34,752 bases of DNA from positions 1-34,752 of IMG/VR virus record IMGVR_UViG_3300023174_000402, one strand, 5' to 3'. The translations under genes and the position numbers were made by a program. Positions 21,618 through 28,388 of this stretch are shown one piece after another. Positions within the stretch are counted from its first letter, which is position 1; each line of letters begins with the position of its first letter. The DNA is from a virus. The notes under the pieces are model-generated. The model saw only the letters and a list, made by a program, of their open reading frames with translations, did not search any database and was not told where the DNA came from.

Positions 21618-23027
21618 ATGGACATAGCAATGTTCACTGAGTCGTACAGTGAGAATCTTGAAGGCAAACGTCGTCAAGTTCTCATTACACCACATAATGA
21701 TAATGTGCGTGTGTACTCAAGGTTAACTGATGGAACGAAAGGTCCTCACAACAAATGGGAGGAAACTACGTTAGATGAGTTGACAACTGAGGTCCAAGAC
21801 GAAGAGATATTGACACGAACTCCTGTGGGTGTGTATGTCACACCACCAGATCAACGTGCAATGACTTCTAAAGGATACTCTCCAGTGTTGGGCACCAAGG
21901 CATGCGATAAGCATTCTAAGGCTGAACCAACAACAGATACCACACCATTAGTAGAAGTTTTATGTAACTTCTACGAAAAAATCAGTATAGGAGATGATTC
22001 ATTGGAAACATACGTAACAGATAATCGTGCTTCAACAAGCACAACAGTTCCGTTGGTAATTACTGTTCCAACACAAACAAACGAAGACGCTGCGCCTGTT
22101 CAACAGTCCGCATCTCCATCGTTTGCTGTGTCATTGGCAACCGTTCCTCCAATTGAATTAGCTGAACGGTATGTGCATCGTAAAGTTTACGGAGTCTCAG
22201 ACTTTGTAACGTTTGATGAAGCACGTGCTGATCACATCAATGTTCTTATCTATGGCCCAACAGGTCCTGGTAAGACTACAGCTGTTGAAGCGTGGGCCGC
22301 AGAACGTGGTCTTCGTATGGCAACAGTATCTGGTAACGCATCTATGGAATCTCGCCAATTATTTGGTGGCTTTATTCCTGATGGTATTGGTGGCTATGGG
22401 TGGATTGATGGCCCAGTCACTGATGTAGTTCGCAATGGTGGTGTGCTTTTACTGGACGAGATGAACTTCATCAGTCCTAAAATCTACACAACACTATATC
22501 CACTCACCGATGGTCGTCGTAGTATTACACTGCTCGACCACATGGGTGAAACAATCGTGGCCCACAAAGATCTTACAATCTTTGCAACCATGAATCCCGA
22601 TTATATCGGTACTACTCCACTCAACTTTGCTATGCGTAATCGTTTTGACATTCAATTGTCATGGGATTATGACGATGCAGTTGAGTCCAAGTTGGTTTCT
22701 TCTAAATCATTGCTATTGCTAGTCAAGCAATTGCGTTCTGAAGCAGCCAAAGGTCAATATGAAACACCAATCTCAACTAATATGCTCATGGAAATAGAAA
22801 AGTTCATTAATAATAAGAACTTTGGTTATGAGTTTGCAGTTGAGAACTTCATTGCTCACTTCTCAGCAGATGAGCAAGCATCTGTGCGTCTGGTATTCCA
22901 GACACACGAACACAACATCAAGACTGACTTCGGTATTGAAGTACCAGTTGAGCTAGAGAAGGAAGTAGATGTTGACATTGATACTCAGTTAGCACAATGG
23001 GTATCAGCACAATCCACCACAGTCTAG
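21618..23027 (+). CDS. MoxR/CobS-type AAA+ ATPase
   Basis: An ATP-driven remodelling enzyme. The N-terminal 185 residues are poorly conserved and Thr-rich. The AAA+ core then shows Walker A IYGPTGPGKTTAVEAW (about 211-226), a pore-like segment GNASMESRQLFGGFIPDGI, Walker B GGVLLLDEMNF (about 272-283), sensor 1 ATMNPDYIGTTPLNFAMRNR with the arginine finger (about 322-343), and a helical lid. MoxR-type ATPases work with VWA proteins on metal or cofactor insertion or complex assembly; phage relatives are often labelled CobS. The partner VWA gene follows 9 bases later. Motif copy 4 lies in frame in a Thr-rich linker (22068-22081). Confidence 0.88.
   Translation: MDIAMFTESYSENLEGKRRQVLITPHNDNVRVYSRLTDGTKGPHNKWEETTLDELTTEVQDEEILTRTPVGVYVTPPDQRAMTSKGYSPVLGTKACDKHSKAEPTTDTTPLVEVLCNFYEKISIGDDSLETYVTDNRASTSTTVPLVITVPTQTNEDAAPVQQSASPSFAVSLATVPPIELAERYVHRKVYGVSDFVTFDEARADHINVLIYGPTGPGKTTAVEAWAAERGLRMATVSGNASMESRQLFGGFIPDGIGGYGWIDGPVTDVVRNGGVLLLDEMNFISPKIYTTLYPLTDGRRSITLLDHMGETIVAHKDLTIFATMNPDYIGTTPLNFAMRNRFDIQLSWDYDDAVESKLVSSKSLLLLVKQLRSEAAKGQYETPISTNMLMEIEKFINNKNFGYEFAVENFIAHFSADEQASVRLVFQTHEHNIKTDFGIEVPVELEKEVDVDIDTQLAQWVSAQSTTV
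22068..22081 (+). repeat. CCAACACAAACAAA motif, copy 4 (in AAA+ gene)
   Basis: Exact copy in a Thr-rich linker of the AAA+ protein, in frame as P-T-Q-T-N. Confidence 0.85.
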
Positions 23028-23036
23028 GGAGGTTAC

Positions 23037-24890
23037 ATGTTTCAAGAAGACCTAAATGAACAGTGGTATATGAAAGAGAAAGATGAGGAAACACAGATTC
23101 GTTCTGTGAGACTTAATGCTCTCTGTCGTGTGTATGAGCAAGCTGACCGTGTTCTCTCCGGAGATCCGGTTACTATTAATGTAGTAGATGATGGTCCAGC
23201 ACCTGCGTGGTCTGACGGTCAGTCTATTACCTTTAATGCTAATGAGATTGAGGATATGGATCTTGAGACACTAACTCAAGTAAACGGCCTTAACTATCAT
23301 GAGCTAGCCCATCACCTGTATACGCCTCGCAAAGGCACAACGTTCATAAAATGGGTAATGGAAAATGATTACATAGAGTCTGCCAATATGTTAGAAGACC
23401 AACGTATTGAGACTCTTTTAATTGCTCGTTATCCATCTATTACACCGTATCTAACAGCCACAATTGCTAGGTGGTTGTCAAGCACACCCGATGAGGCTAT
23501 AGGTAACTATATGCTGGTGCGTGGGCGTAGATACTTACCAATTGAAATCAGGCAAGCATTCCGAGATATGTTTGCTAAGCCTGAACTTGTGCCAGTCATT
23601 GCAGATATTGTAGATCAATATCGTTTACTGGCATTCCCACGTGACTATGCCAAAGGTCAAGAGTTAATCAAACGTTGGAACGATGAGGTATTGCAGAAGC
23701 TAGACTTTCCTAAAATGCCTAAAGGTCCTAACGGTTGTACTTCACGTGACCCAATAGGTAAAGGTCGTCCTGAACCTGGTAAAGCACAAGAGAAAGATGC
23801 ACAACGTGCTACCGGTATGGGTAATGCTGAGTCTACAAATATGCAGACTAAACCTAATCCAACTACCAACACAAACAAACCACCGCAACCACAGACTGCT
23901 GAAGAAGCTCTAGCAATTAGAGAGCAAGCACAGCAATCAATACAAGGACAAGAACCTGGTGGATTAAAACCTGGTACAGGTCATATAGAAAGCGTTGGTG
24001 GAATACCTAACAATATACAAGAACTGCTTGAGGATACCATCCAGTTAGTGTTAGAACGTAAAGACGTTCAACAGGATGTTAAGACGAAGCAAAAAGTAAT
24101 TGTAGGTGGTGATGGTAAACACGATGATGTTTTACGGAAAGGTAAGTTTGACATAACTACCGTTCCTACAGCATCTATGGTTCTATATCGTAAGTTTGCA
24201 CGTGAACTACAACGTTTACGTGATGACTGTGAACCTATGTGGCATCGTGAAGAAGCCAGCGGTAAACTTAATGTTCAACGTGCAATCAGAGGCTGTGAAG
24301 TTGATGAAGCCTTTGATCGTTGGGATGAAGGTAGCGATGGTGCTGATGTAGAAGCCGTAATCATGGTTGATAGATCAGGTTCTATGTCCGGTAATCGTAA
24401 CGATATGCATGCATCTATTGCATGTTGGACTATCAAACGTGCTCTAGAACAAATTGGGGCACCGGTTACAGTATATGCATTCGATGATAAAGCTGAAGTA
24501 GCTTATGGTCGTAATGAACTAGCAAGTAAAACACAATACAAGTTCATATATGGTAGTGGTGGAACTAATCCGTACTCAACACTACTTGCTGCTGAACAAC
24601 TTCTAATGTCTTCTCGTAAGAAAAATAAAATGTTGTTCATGATTACCGATGGTGCGTTTGATGCTAGAAAAAATGATGAAATAATTCAACGCATCTCAAA
24701 ACGAGGTATCCTAACAGTCATGACCTTAATCATGGATGATAGAGATATGGCGTATTACACAGAACGTGGTGAAGAAGAAAAGTCTTGGCGACATGAAGCG
24801 GAAGTTTATGGCCGTATTAAAACAGCCAAAGACTTACTGCCATTCGCTAAGTCTGTAGTAACAGGTGCAATCAAAAAGCGTGGACGCTAG
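23037..24890 (+). CDS. VWA protein with HExxH metallopeptidase-like domain
   Basis: Partner of the AAA+ ATPase. At residues 86-93 lies NYHELAHH, a zinc-protease HExxH motif (His88, Glu89, His92), followed 24 residues later by ANMLEDQRIE, the N-x-x-E-D-x-R pattern of the metallopeptidase-like domain found in front of VWA-like domains (DUF2201 type). A disordered Pro/Gln/Asn-rich linker spans about 245-335. The C-terminal VWA domain has a complete MIDAS VDRSGSMSG (Asp445, Ser447, Ser449) and a later GSGGTNPYSTL threonine. A GGGAGG site precedes the ATG. CobT-labelled phage proteins have similar order. Motif copy 5 falls in the linker in a different reading phase. Confidence 0.85.
   Translation: MFQEDLNEQWYMKEKDEETQIRSVRLNALCRVYEQADRVLSGDPVTINVVDDGPAPAWSDGQSITFNANEIEDMDLETLTQVNGLNYHELAHHLYTPRKGTTFIKWVMENDYIESANMLEDQRIETLLIARYPSITPYLTATIARWLSSTPDEAIGNYMLVRGRRYLPIEIRQAFRDMFAKPELVPVIADIVDQYRLLAFPRDYAKGQELIKRWNDEVLQKLDFPKMPKGPNGCTSRDPIGKGRPEPGKAQEKDAQRATGMGNAESTNMQTKPNPTTNTNKPPQPQTAEEALAIREQAQQSIQGQEPGGLKPGTGHIESVGGIPNNIQELLEDTIQLVLERKDVQQDVKTKQKVIVGGDGKHDDVLRKGKFDITTVPTASMVLYRKFARELQRLRDDCEPMWHREEASGKLNVQRAIRGCEVDEAFDRWDEGSDGADVEAVIMVDRSGSMSGNRNDMHASIACWTIKRALEQIGAPVTVYAFDDKAEVAYGRNELASKTQYKFIYGSGGTNPYSTLLAAEQLLMSSRKKNKMLFMITDGAFDARKNDEIIQRISKRGILTVMTLIMDDRDMAYYTERGEEEKSWRHEAEVYGRIKTAKDLLPFAKSVVTGAIKKRGR
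23866..23879 (+). repeat. CCAACACAAACAAA motif, copy 5 (in VWA gene)
   Basis: Exact copy in the disordered linker of the VWA protein, but in a different reading phase (T-N-T-N-K) from copies 2 and 4, showing that the DNA sequence rather than the peptide is preserved. Confidence 0.85.
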
Positions 24891-24891
24891 T

Positions 24892-24905
24892 CCAACACAA
24901 ACAAA
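24892..24905 (+). repeat. CCAACACAAACAAA motif, copy 6 (intergenic)
   Basis: Starts one base after the TAG stop of the VWA gene and runs into the AAAGGAG ribosome site of the next gene. Confidence 0.85.
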
Positions 24906-24915
24906 GGAGAATAAA

Positions 24916-25107
24916 ATGCACGTTATATTCGACAGTCTCACTGAGACTTTGATAGGTCCATTCAATGACTACGAGAGCGCTCAAATGTGGCTCTTGTACG
25001 CATCAGATGAGATAACAGATGGTGGAGCTAACCTTACTATCGAATCTATATCTGAGCCAGAAGAATGGGCACAAGATAACCAAATCACAATGGCATCTTT
25101 TGCATGA
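24916..25107 (+). CDS. 63-aa hypothetical protein
   Basis: Start MHVIFDSLTETLIGPFNDYE at 24916, preceded by AAAGGAG; a longer frame from 24865 would run through the VWA gene end and is rejected. Small alpha/beta protein resembling the DUF-type single domains common in phages (strand, E-x-A-Q helix, strand). Its stop overlaps the next ATG (ATGA). Confidence 0.7.
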   Translation: MHVIFDSLTETLIGPFNDYESAQMWLLYASDEITDGGANLTIESISEPEEWAQDNQITMASFA

Positions 25108-25214
25108 GTGAAGAAGTTATTGATATAACCGCTTGGCGTAATCAAATTAAACTCCGTAAGCTTTTAGAAGAACATGAGGCTGAGGATCTTATCCCTATGT
25201 TGTTAGGAGACTAA
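25104..25214 (+). CDS. 36-aa helical peptide
   Basis: ATG at 25104 overlapping the previous TGA, stop TAA at 25212-25214. The peptide MSEEVIDITAWRNQIKLRKL followed by LEEHEAEDLIPMLLGD is one amphipathic helix with an acidic end. The tight overlap supports translation. Function unknown. Confidence 0.55.
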   Translation: MSEEVIDITAWRNQIKLRKLLEEHEAEDLIPMLLGD

Positions 25215-25346
25215 ATGGAAATACATGCACTTATATCTTGCTACAACTGCAAAGATATATTGTCAGATGATGGGTATGAAATAACTTACCCAGATGGATG
25301 TATCTATACAGTGTGCAAAACATGTTCTGAGGTAAAACTATGGTAA
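25215..25346 (+). CDS. 43-aa zinc-ribbon peptide
   Basis: ATG at 25215 one base after the previous stop with TTAGGAG upstream. The protein MEIHALISCYNCKDILSDDG ends IYTVCKTCSEVKLW, i.e. CxxC...CxxC. It overlaps the next ATG by 7 bases. Another member of the unusually numerous tiny zinc-ribbon genes of this phage. Confidence 0.62.
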   Translation: MEIHALISCYNCKDILSDDGYEITYPDGCIYTVCKTCSEVKLW

Positions 25347-25828
25347 ATACATTTCTACCGTGGCCAGATGAACAAAAGACAGCTAAATCCTTAGACAACA
25401 AGAGACTAGGTAAGCAACGTGTTGAAGCATTGCAAATACTTAGGGCCAACTTGGGTTTAACTAAAGGATGGCGTAACCACCCAGCAGCAGTTATGTGGCG
25501 TGGGCACGAAGGTGCACTTGCTCAATATATCTGTGCAATGTGTGACGAATGGGAAAATCGTGGGTACACAGACAATGTGCGTGCCCAAGTACTAGAGTTA
25601 TGGAAAGCTAATACTTTCCCCAACTCTTCATTTAATCAACCATGGTGGTGGGGTAAACGCCAGTTCCATCGCTCACACAAATCTAATCTAAAGCGCAAAG
25701 ATCCTGATTACTACAGTTTCAATGTGCCAGACGATCTGCCATACCGATGGCCTACGCCAGACGGTACTTTCCGTACAACAGAGAAAAAGGAGAAAAAGAA
25801 TGATAGTGACACGCAAACAAGCCTGTGA
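25340..25828 (+). CDS. MSMEG_6728-like / pyrimidine-dimer DNA glycosylase family protein
   Basis: The opening MVNTFLPWPDEQKTAKSLDN with KRLGKQRVEALQIL, then GWRNHPAAVMWRGHEGALAQ, and FHRSHKSNLKRKDPDYYS is the conserved skeleton of the MSMEG_6728 family, related to pyrimidine-dimer glycosylase/AP-lyase (endonuclease V of phage T4 type). It probably acts in repair of UV damage, a sensible trait for a phage of sunlit surface water. The catalytic N-terminal residue cannot be assigned with certainty: here Val2-Asn3-Thr4. The charged tail (TTEKKEKKND) lies where the next gene's ribosome site begins. Confidence 0.75.
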   Translation: MVNTFLPWPDEQKTAKSLDNKRLGKQRVEALQILRANLGLTKGWRNHPAAVMWRGHEGALAQYICAMCDEWENRGYTDNVRAQVLELWKANTFPNSSFNQPWWWGKRQFHRSHKSNLKRKDPDYYSFNVPDDLPYRWPTPDGTFRTTEKKEKKNDSDTQTSL

Positions 25829-26282
25829 GTTCATCACAGAGTCACTTAACAATGACATAGAGTTAACTGGTGAGAAACTGGAAGCAGTTATCTTAGCAGT
25901 TAACTCAGACCTACAAGTGCGTGACTGGCTTATGGGTCTACCTAACCGGTGGTCTATAGATGAGGGTATCAAGTTCATGCAGTATATGTGTGTGCATGCT
26001 CCCACTGAAGACTTGGTGCCATTTGTAACGTTGCAAGCTCTTTACTACTATGAGCTAGGCGATACAGAGAAAACAACCAGCTTATTAAACTATGCACTAA
26101 GACTTAATAAAAACTATGAATTAGCAAAGTTGTTATTAAGAGTGTTTAATGCGGGTTGGCCTGCAGACCAATTTGCAACCATGCGTAACGAACTCGATCC
26201 TCAGATTCTTGAGAATTGTTACGGACCAGAAGGAGCAACAACTATCAAAGAAAATGGAGAGCTACAGTATGTTAAAGTATAA
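25800..26282 (+). CDS. DUF4192-like protein
   Basis: True start ATG at 25800 (MIVTRKQACEFITESLNND) after AAGGAG inside the preceding gene's end. The segments VRDWLMGLPNRW, then LVPFVTLQALYYYELGDTEK and YELAKLLLRVFNAGWPADQF match the C-terminal half of actinobacterial DUF4192 proteins, which have a repeat of about two helices followed by a small-residue turn. The family is found almost only in actinobacteria and their phages, so it is a host clue; its role is unknown. It is a shorter form than the usual DUF4192 of about 350 residues. Confidence 0.75.
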   Translation: MIVTRKQACEFITESLNNDIELTGEKLEAVILAVNSDLQVRDWLMGLPNRWSIDEGIKFMQYMCVHAPTEDLVPFVTLQALYYYELGDTEKTTSLLNYALRLNKNYELAKLLLRVFNAGWPADQFATMRNELDPQILENCYGPEGATTIKENGELQYVKV

Positions 26283-26463
26283 AGTAACAATACACGATCA
26301 TATAATCTATGACTATATAGTTGAAGCAGACAGTATGCAAGAAGCTATCAACAGGGCAGAAGACACCATCACTAATGATGAGTCTCACCTATGGTTAAAA
26401 GATGAACAGGCTGGTTGGACAGAGATTGGATCCGTGTACAACGAAGACGGAGAAGAGATTTGA
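26269..26463 (+). CDS. 64-aa hypothetical protein
   Basis: Start MLKYKVTIHDHIIYDYIVEA at 26269 after GGAGAG; the earlier in-frame starts lie in the DUF4192-like gene. The strand-strand-helix pattern (ADSMQEAINRAEDTI) is typical of tiny phage single-domain proteins with an A-x-x-A helix. The stop is directly followed by motif copy 7. Confidence 0.7.
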   Translation: MLKYKVTIHDHIIYDYIVEADSMQEAINRAEDTITNDESHLWLKDEQAGWTEIGSVYNEDGEEI

Positions 26464-26464
26464 C

Positions 26465-26477
26465 CCAACACAAACAA
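26465..26477 (+). repeat. CCAACACAAACAA motif, copy 7 (intergenic)
   Basis: Starts one base after the TGA stop of the 26269 gene. It continues with TCCCGC, similar to TCCGCC after the copy at 18468. Confidence 0.85.
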
Positions 26478-26511
26478 TCCCGCTAGAATGTAATATAACG
26501 AAAGGGGATAA

Positions 26512-26700
26512 ATGGAGTACGACCTACGTGTTACGTTCAGAGTCAAACTCAAAAAATGGAGAATAGACGACCAAAGTGATCCAGCTAATAGGGAATGGAG
26601 CTTAAAAGTCTATGATAGAAATCTAGGTGAGTGGACTCACATCAATTATCTTAATAGACCTGGTGAGGAAGCTTATCTAGAATCAGTTGAAGAAATATAA
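26512..26700 (+). CDS. 62-aa hypothetical protein
   Basis: ATG at 26512 with GAAAGGGG upstream. MEYDLRVTFRVKLKKWRIDD followed by REWSLKVYDRNLGEWTHINY: beta-rich, with a basic first half. The following sequence is a strong terminator, so it ends a transcription unit. No family recognised. Confidence 0.7.
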   Translation: MEYDLRVTFRVKLKKWRIDDQSDPANREWSLKVYDRNLGEWTHINYLNRPGEEAYLESVEEI

Positions 26701-26729
26701 AACCCCGGGGCGCAATATCCCGGGGTTTT
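26701..26729 (+). terminator. Rho-independent terminator
   Basis: AAAACCCCGGG/CCCGGGGTTTT stem (7 bp GC-rich core 26703-26709/26719-26725) with a 9-base loop and TTTTG tail immediately after the stop at 26700. Confidence 0.85.
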
Positions 26730-26749
26730 GAGGGTGTGAACTCTGTTCT

Positions 26750-26778
26750 TTGAGAGCTAACACTCATAAGTCTACACT
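26750..26778 (+). promoter_or_regulatory. Putative sigma70-type promoter
   Basis: TTGAGA (26750-26755) and TACACT (26773-26778) separated by exactly 17 bases, placed just after a terminator and about 20 bases before the ATG at 26799. The position between terminator and gene supports it. Confidence 0.55.
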
Positions 26779-26798
26779 AAGAAAGGGGAAACAATGTA

Positions 26799-27035
26799 AT
26801 GCTGTTCGCATCATTTCCAATAAAAACTAAAGAAATAAGAAAATTGGTAGATGCTTTAGAGATAGCTGGCTTAGAAGTCAGTATTACCTCAGGTAAACAC
26901 CATATAAAGGTAGTAAACCCAGAGACAAGAAAGGTGGTCTTCTTTGGACCTCAATCTTTGGGAGATCGTAGAGCTGGCAGAAACATACTGCGAGATCTTA
27001 AAAAGGTTGGATTCAACAAAGACATAAAACTATAA
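26799..27035 (+). CDS. HicA-like small dsRBD-fold protein
   Basis: The protein MLFASFPIKTKEIRKLVDAL, then ITSGKHHIKVVNPETRKVVF and GDRRAGRNILRDLKKVGF has the alpha-beta-beta-beta-alpha order of HicA/YcfA toxins with the catalytic-type His in SGKHHIKV. Known HicA proteins are mRNA interferases neutralised by HicB. No HicB-like neighbour is recognised: the next gene has no HicB pattern. An AUGUAA start-stop sits at 26794, between the GGGG ribosome site and this ATG, which may lower translation. Confidence 0.68.
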   Translation: MLFASFPIKTKEIRKLVDALEIAGLEVSITSGKHHIKVVNPETRKVVFFGPQSLGDRRAGRNILRDLKKVGFNKDIKL

Positions 27036-27045
27036 GGAGAAATAA

Positions 27046-27333
27046 ATGGCTAAAATAACAAAAACACTAAATGCAGCACTAACCAAGAACACAGCAGTAC
27101 CAAAAGGCGGAGCATGGCTCTTGACTATCACTGAAGGTGTTAGCGGAGCTATATCCGAAGGTCCAGGCGTGCACTCTGCATGGGCTAATCCATCAGCAGC
27201 TAAACGCTATCTAAAAGACTACGTAATCAATAACACTCCACGTAAGTCAATTAAAATGGTAATTGGAGCAACAAATGATGCAGGAAAACCTACACATCTA
27301 TCAGGTGAGTTAAGTTGGAAGGCGGATGCTTAA
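27046..27333 (+). CDS. 95-aa basic beta-rich protein
   Basis: ATG at 27046 after AAGGAG. MAKITKTLNAALTKNTAVPK continues GGAWLLTITEGVSGAISEGP and PRKSIKMVIGATNDAGKPTH. Basic overall, with a WLLTITEG strand. No family recognised. It follows the HicA-like gene by 10 bases; it could be an antidote in function but does not look like HicB. Stop overlaps the next ATG (TAATG). Confidence 0.68.
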   Translation: MAKITKTLNAALTKNTAVPKGGAWLLTITEGVSGAISEGPGVHSAWANPSAAKRYLKDYVINNTPRKSIKMVIGATNDAGKPTHLSGELSWKADA

Positions 27334-27467
27334 TGGATATGGAAACAGTACTACCGTTTAAAACCGTAAATGATGTAGTCAAAGAAATAAAAGAAACCAC
27401 AGAACTATCGTTATTAGAAACAAAACAATGTGGCTGTAATAACTGCAACTGTGAAGGAGAAATATAA
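27333..27467 (+). CDS. 44-aa Cys-rich peptide
   Basis: ATG at 27333 overlapping the previous TAA, stop at 27465-27467, one nucleotide before the next ATG. MDMETVLPFKTVNDVVKEIK and a C-terminal TKQCGCNNCNCEGEI with four closely packed cysteines (CxCxxCxC), metallothionein-like or a zinc cluster. Function unknown. Confidence 0.6.
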   Translation: MDMETVLPFKTVNDVVKEIKETTELSLLETKQCGCNNCNCEGEI

Positions 27468-27677
27468 ATGCCAAAGTTCAGAGTAATGTTTAGTGTGCAA
27501 AAAACTGGCACATTAATATTTGACGCTGATACAGCAGAAGATGCCAAGGATATATATGAACAGCTTCTAGCTGGTGATACATATCCAGACGAGTTGGAGA
27601 GCCATGAAGATATAGAAGACTCTGACACTCAATACTTTGAGTTAACCGATAACTCAGGTCGTGTGTTAGCTAGTTAA
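27468..27677 (+). CDS. 69-aa hypothetical protein
   Basis: ATG at 27468 after GAAGGAG. MPKFRVMFSVQKTGTLIFDA followed by DTAEDAKDIYEQLLAGDTYP: strand-strand-helix with an acidic second half, resembling the small protein at 26269-26463 (both have a V-strand, then A-D/E-S/T helix). They may be distant paralogues. It is the last rightward gene of the segment. Confidence 0.7.
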   Translation: MPKFRVMFSVQKTGTLIFDADTAEDAKDIYEQLLAGDTYPDELESHEDIEDSDTQYFELTDNSGRVLAS

Positions 27678-27692
27678 TTAGGACAAGCAAAA

Positions 27693-27750
27693 GGCCCCTG
27701 ACTCTTAATTGAGTCGGGGGCCAAATGTTTGTGTTGGCGTTTTTTTTACG
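27693..27750. terminator. Bidirectional terminator between converging genes
   Basis: GGCCCC-t-GACTC / GAGTC-g-GGGGCC around 27693-27722 with a 6-base loop. On the minus strand the stem is followed by TTTTGC, so it ends the acidic-protein transcript; on the plus strand a T8 run lies 18 bases further on (27740-27747), flanked by GGCGT/ACGCC. It separates convergent units. Confidence 0.75.
27726..27737 (-). repeat. CCAACACAAACA motif, copy 8 (minus strand)
   Basis: Exact copy on the minus strand, eight bases past the stop of the acidic 48-residue gene and therefore in the direction of that gene's transcription, just before its terminator stem. Confidence 0.85.
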
Positions 27751-27892
27751 CCTCGTTTACAGGCTCGTCATCTACAAGGTCTGCTTCAAGGTCTTCTAGA
27801 TCTTCTTCATCAAGGTCTAGTTCATCAAAACCATCTTCAAAGTCTTCTTCAAAGTCTTCGTCAAATAGGTCTGGGTTTAGATCGTCTGACAT
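27746..27892 (-). CDS. 48-aa extremely acidic protein
   Basis: ATG at 27890-27892 preceded by AAGGAGAAAAC. The sequence MSDDLNPDLFDEDFEEDFED continues with GFDELDLDEEDLEDLEADLV and ends DEPVNEA. Of 48 residues 26 are Asp or Glu and none is Lys, Arg or His, with Leu/Phe spaced every three or four residues, so a negatively charged amphipathic helix is expected. DNA-mimic inhibitors (Ocr, Arn, DMP19 types) have this composition but are usually longer. It might also be an anti-sigma-like or RNA-polymerase-binding peptide. Confidence 0.78.
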   Translation of the reverse strand: MSDDLNPDLFDEDFEEDFEDGFDELDLDEEDLEDLEADLVDDEPVNEA

Positions 27893-27901
27893 GTTTTCTC
27901 C

Positions 27902-28354
27902 TTAGGCGTTATTAGTGCATGTGCATGTTTGGCAGTGTTGGCGGTTCCACGCTCTCTGCGTGTTTACAGAGAATGATACAGCCTCTAAGTGTTCTGGATT
28001 AACACAAAGTTTTACACTACATAGGTGGTCTATAACCGACCCTTTTGGTATTTCTCCTTTAGATAACTCATAAATAACTCTATGGGCTACCGTTGCCTTA
28101 CCCTTCCATTTTACAGTTCCATATCCTGAAGGATGAATTGCACCCGACCAAATATGGCACCCCTTTGCATTAACTGTATGCCTTGTAAGAGGATCCATAG
28201 GTACTGGACCCGGAGGCATACCATTGGTTAGACAATTTTTGCATTTAGACCGACGACCGTCTTTAACACGAAAGTCGGTATAATAATCTTCTAATGGTTT
28301 ATCTACTTTGCAACTACGGCAAAGACGGGTTGTGGTTAATGTTTTCATACCCAT
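27902..28354 (-). CDS. HNH homing-type endonuclease with zinc fingers
   Basis: 150 residues. The N-terminus has a zinc-finger pair TRLCRSCKVDKP and RRSKCKNCLT (CxxC x2). The nuclease core includes GCHIWSGAIHPSGYGTVKWK, then AHRVIYELSKGEIPKGSVID and HLCSVKLCVNPEHLEAVS: the H-L/C...C-V-N-P-x-H-L signature of HNH enzymes. Free-standing phage HNH genes beside ribonucleotide reductase genes are typical homing endonuclease sites. A second start two codons on (MKTLTTTRL) is equally possible. Confidence 0.88.
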   Translation of the reverse strand: MGMKTLTTTRLCRSCKVDKPLEDYYTDFRVKDGRRSKCKNCLTNGMPPGPVPMDPLTRHTVNAKGCHIWSGAIHPSGYGTVKWKGKATVAHRVIYELSKGEIPKGSVIDHLCSVKLCVNPEHLEAVSFSVNTQRAWNRQHCQTCTCTNNA

Positions 28355-28388
28355 ACTTTACCATAGTTTCACAAAGATTAGTTACCAT

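Noticed and set aside
27709-27915. Rightward reading frame of Leu/Gln/His-rich codons
   Set aside because: It is the antisense shadow of the acidic 48-residue gene and starts inside the terminator.
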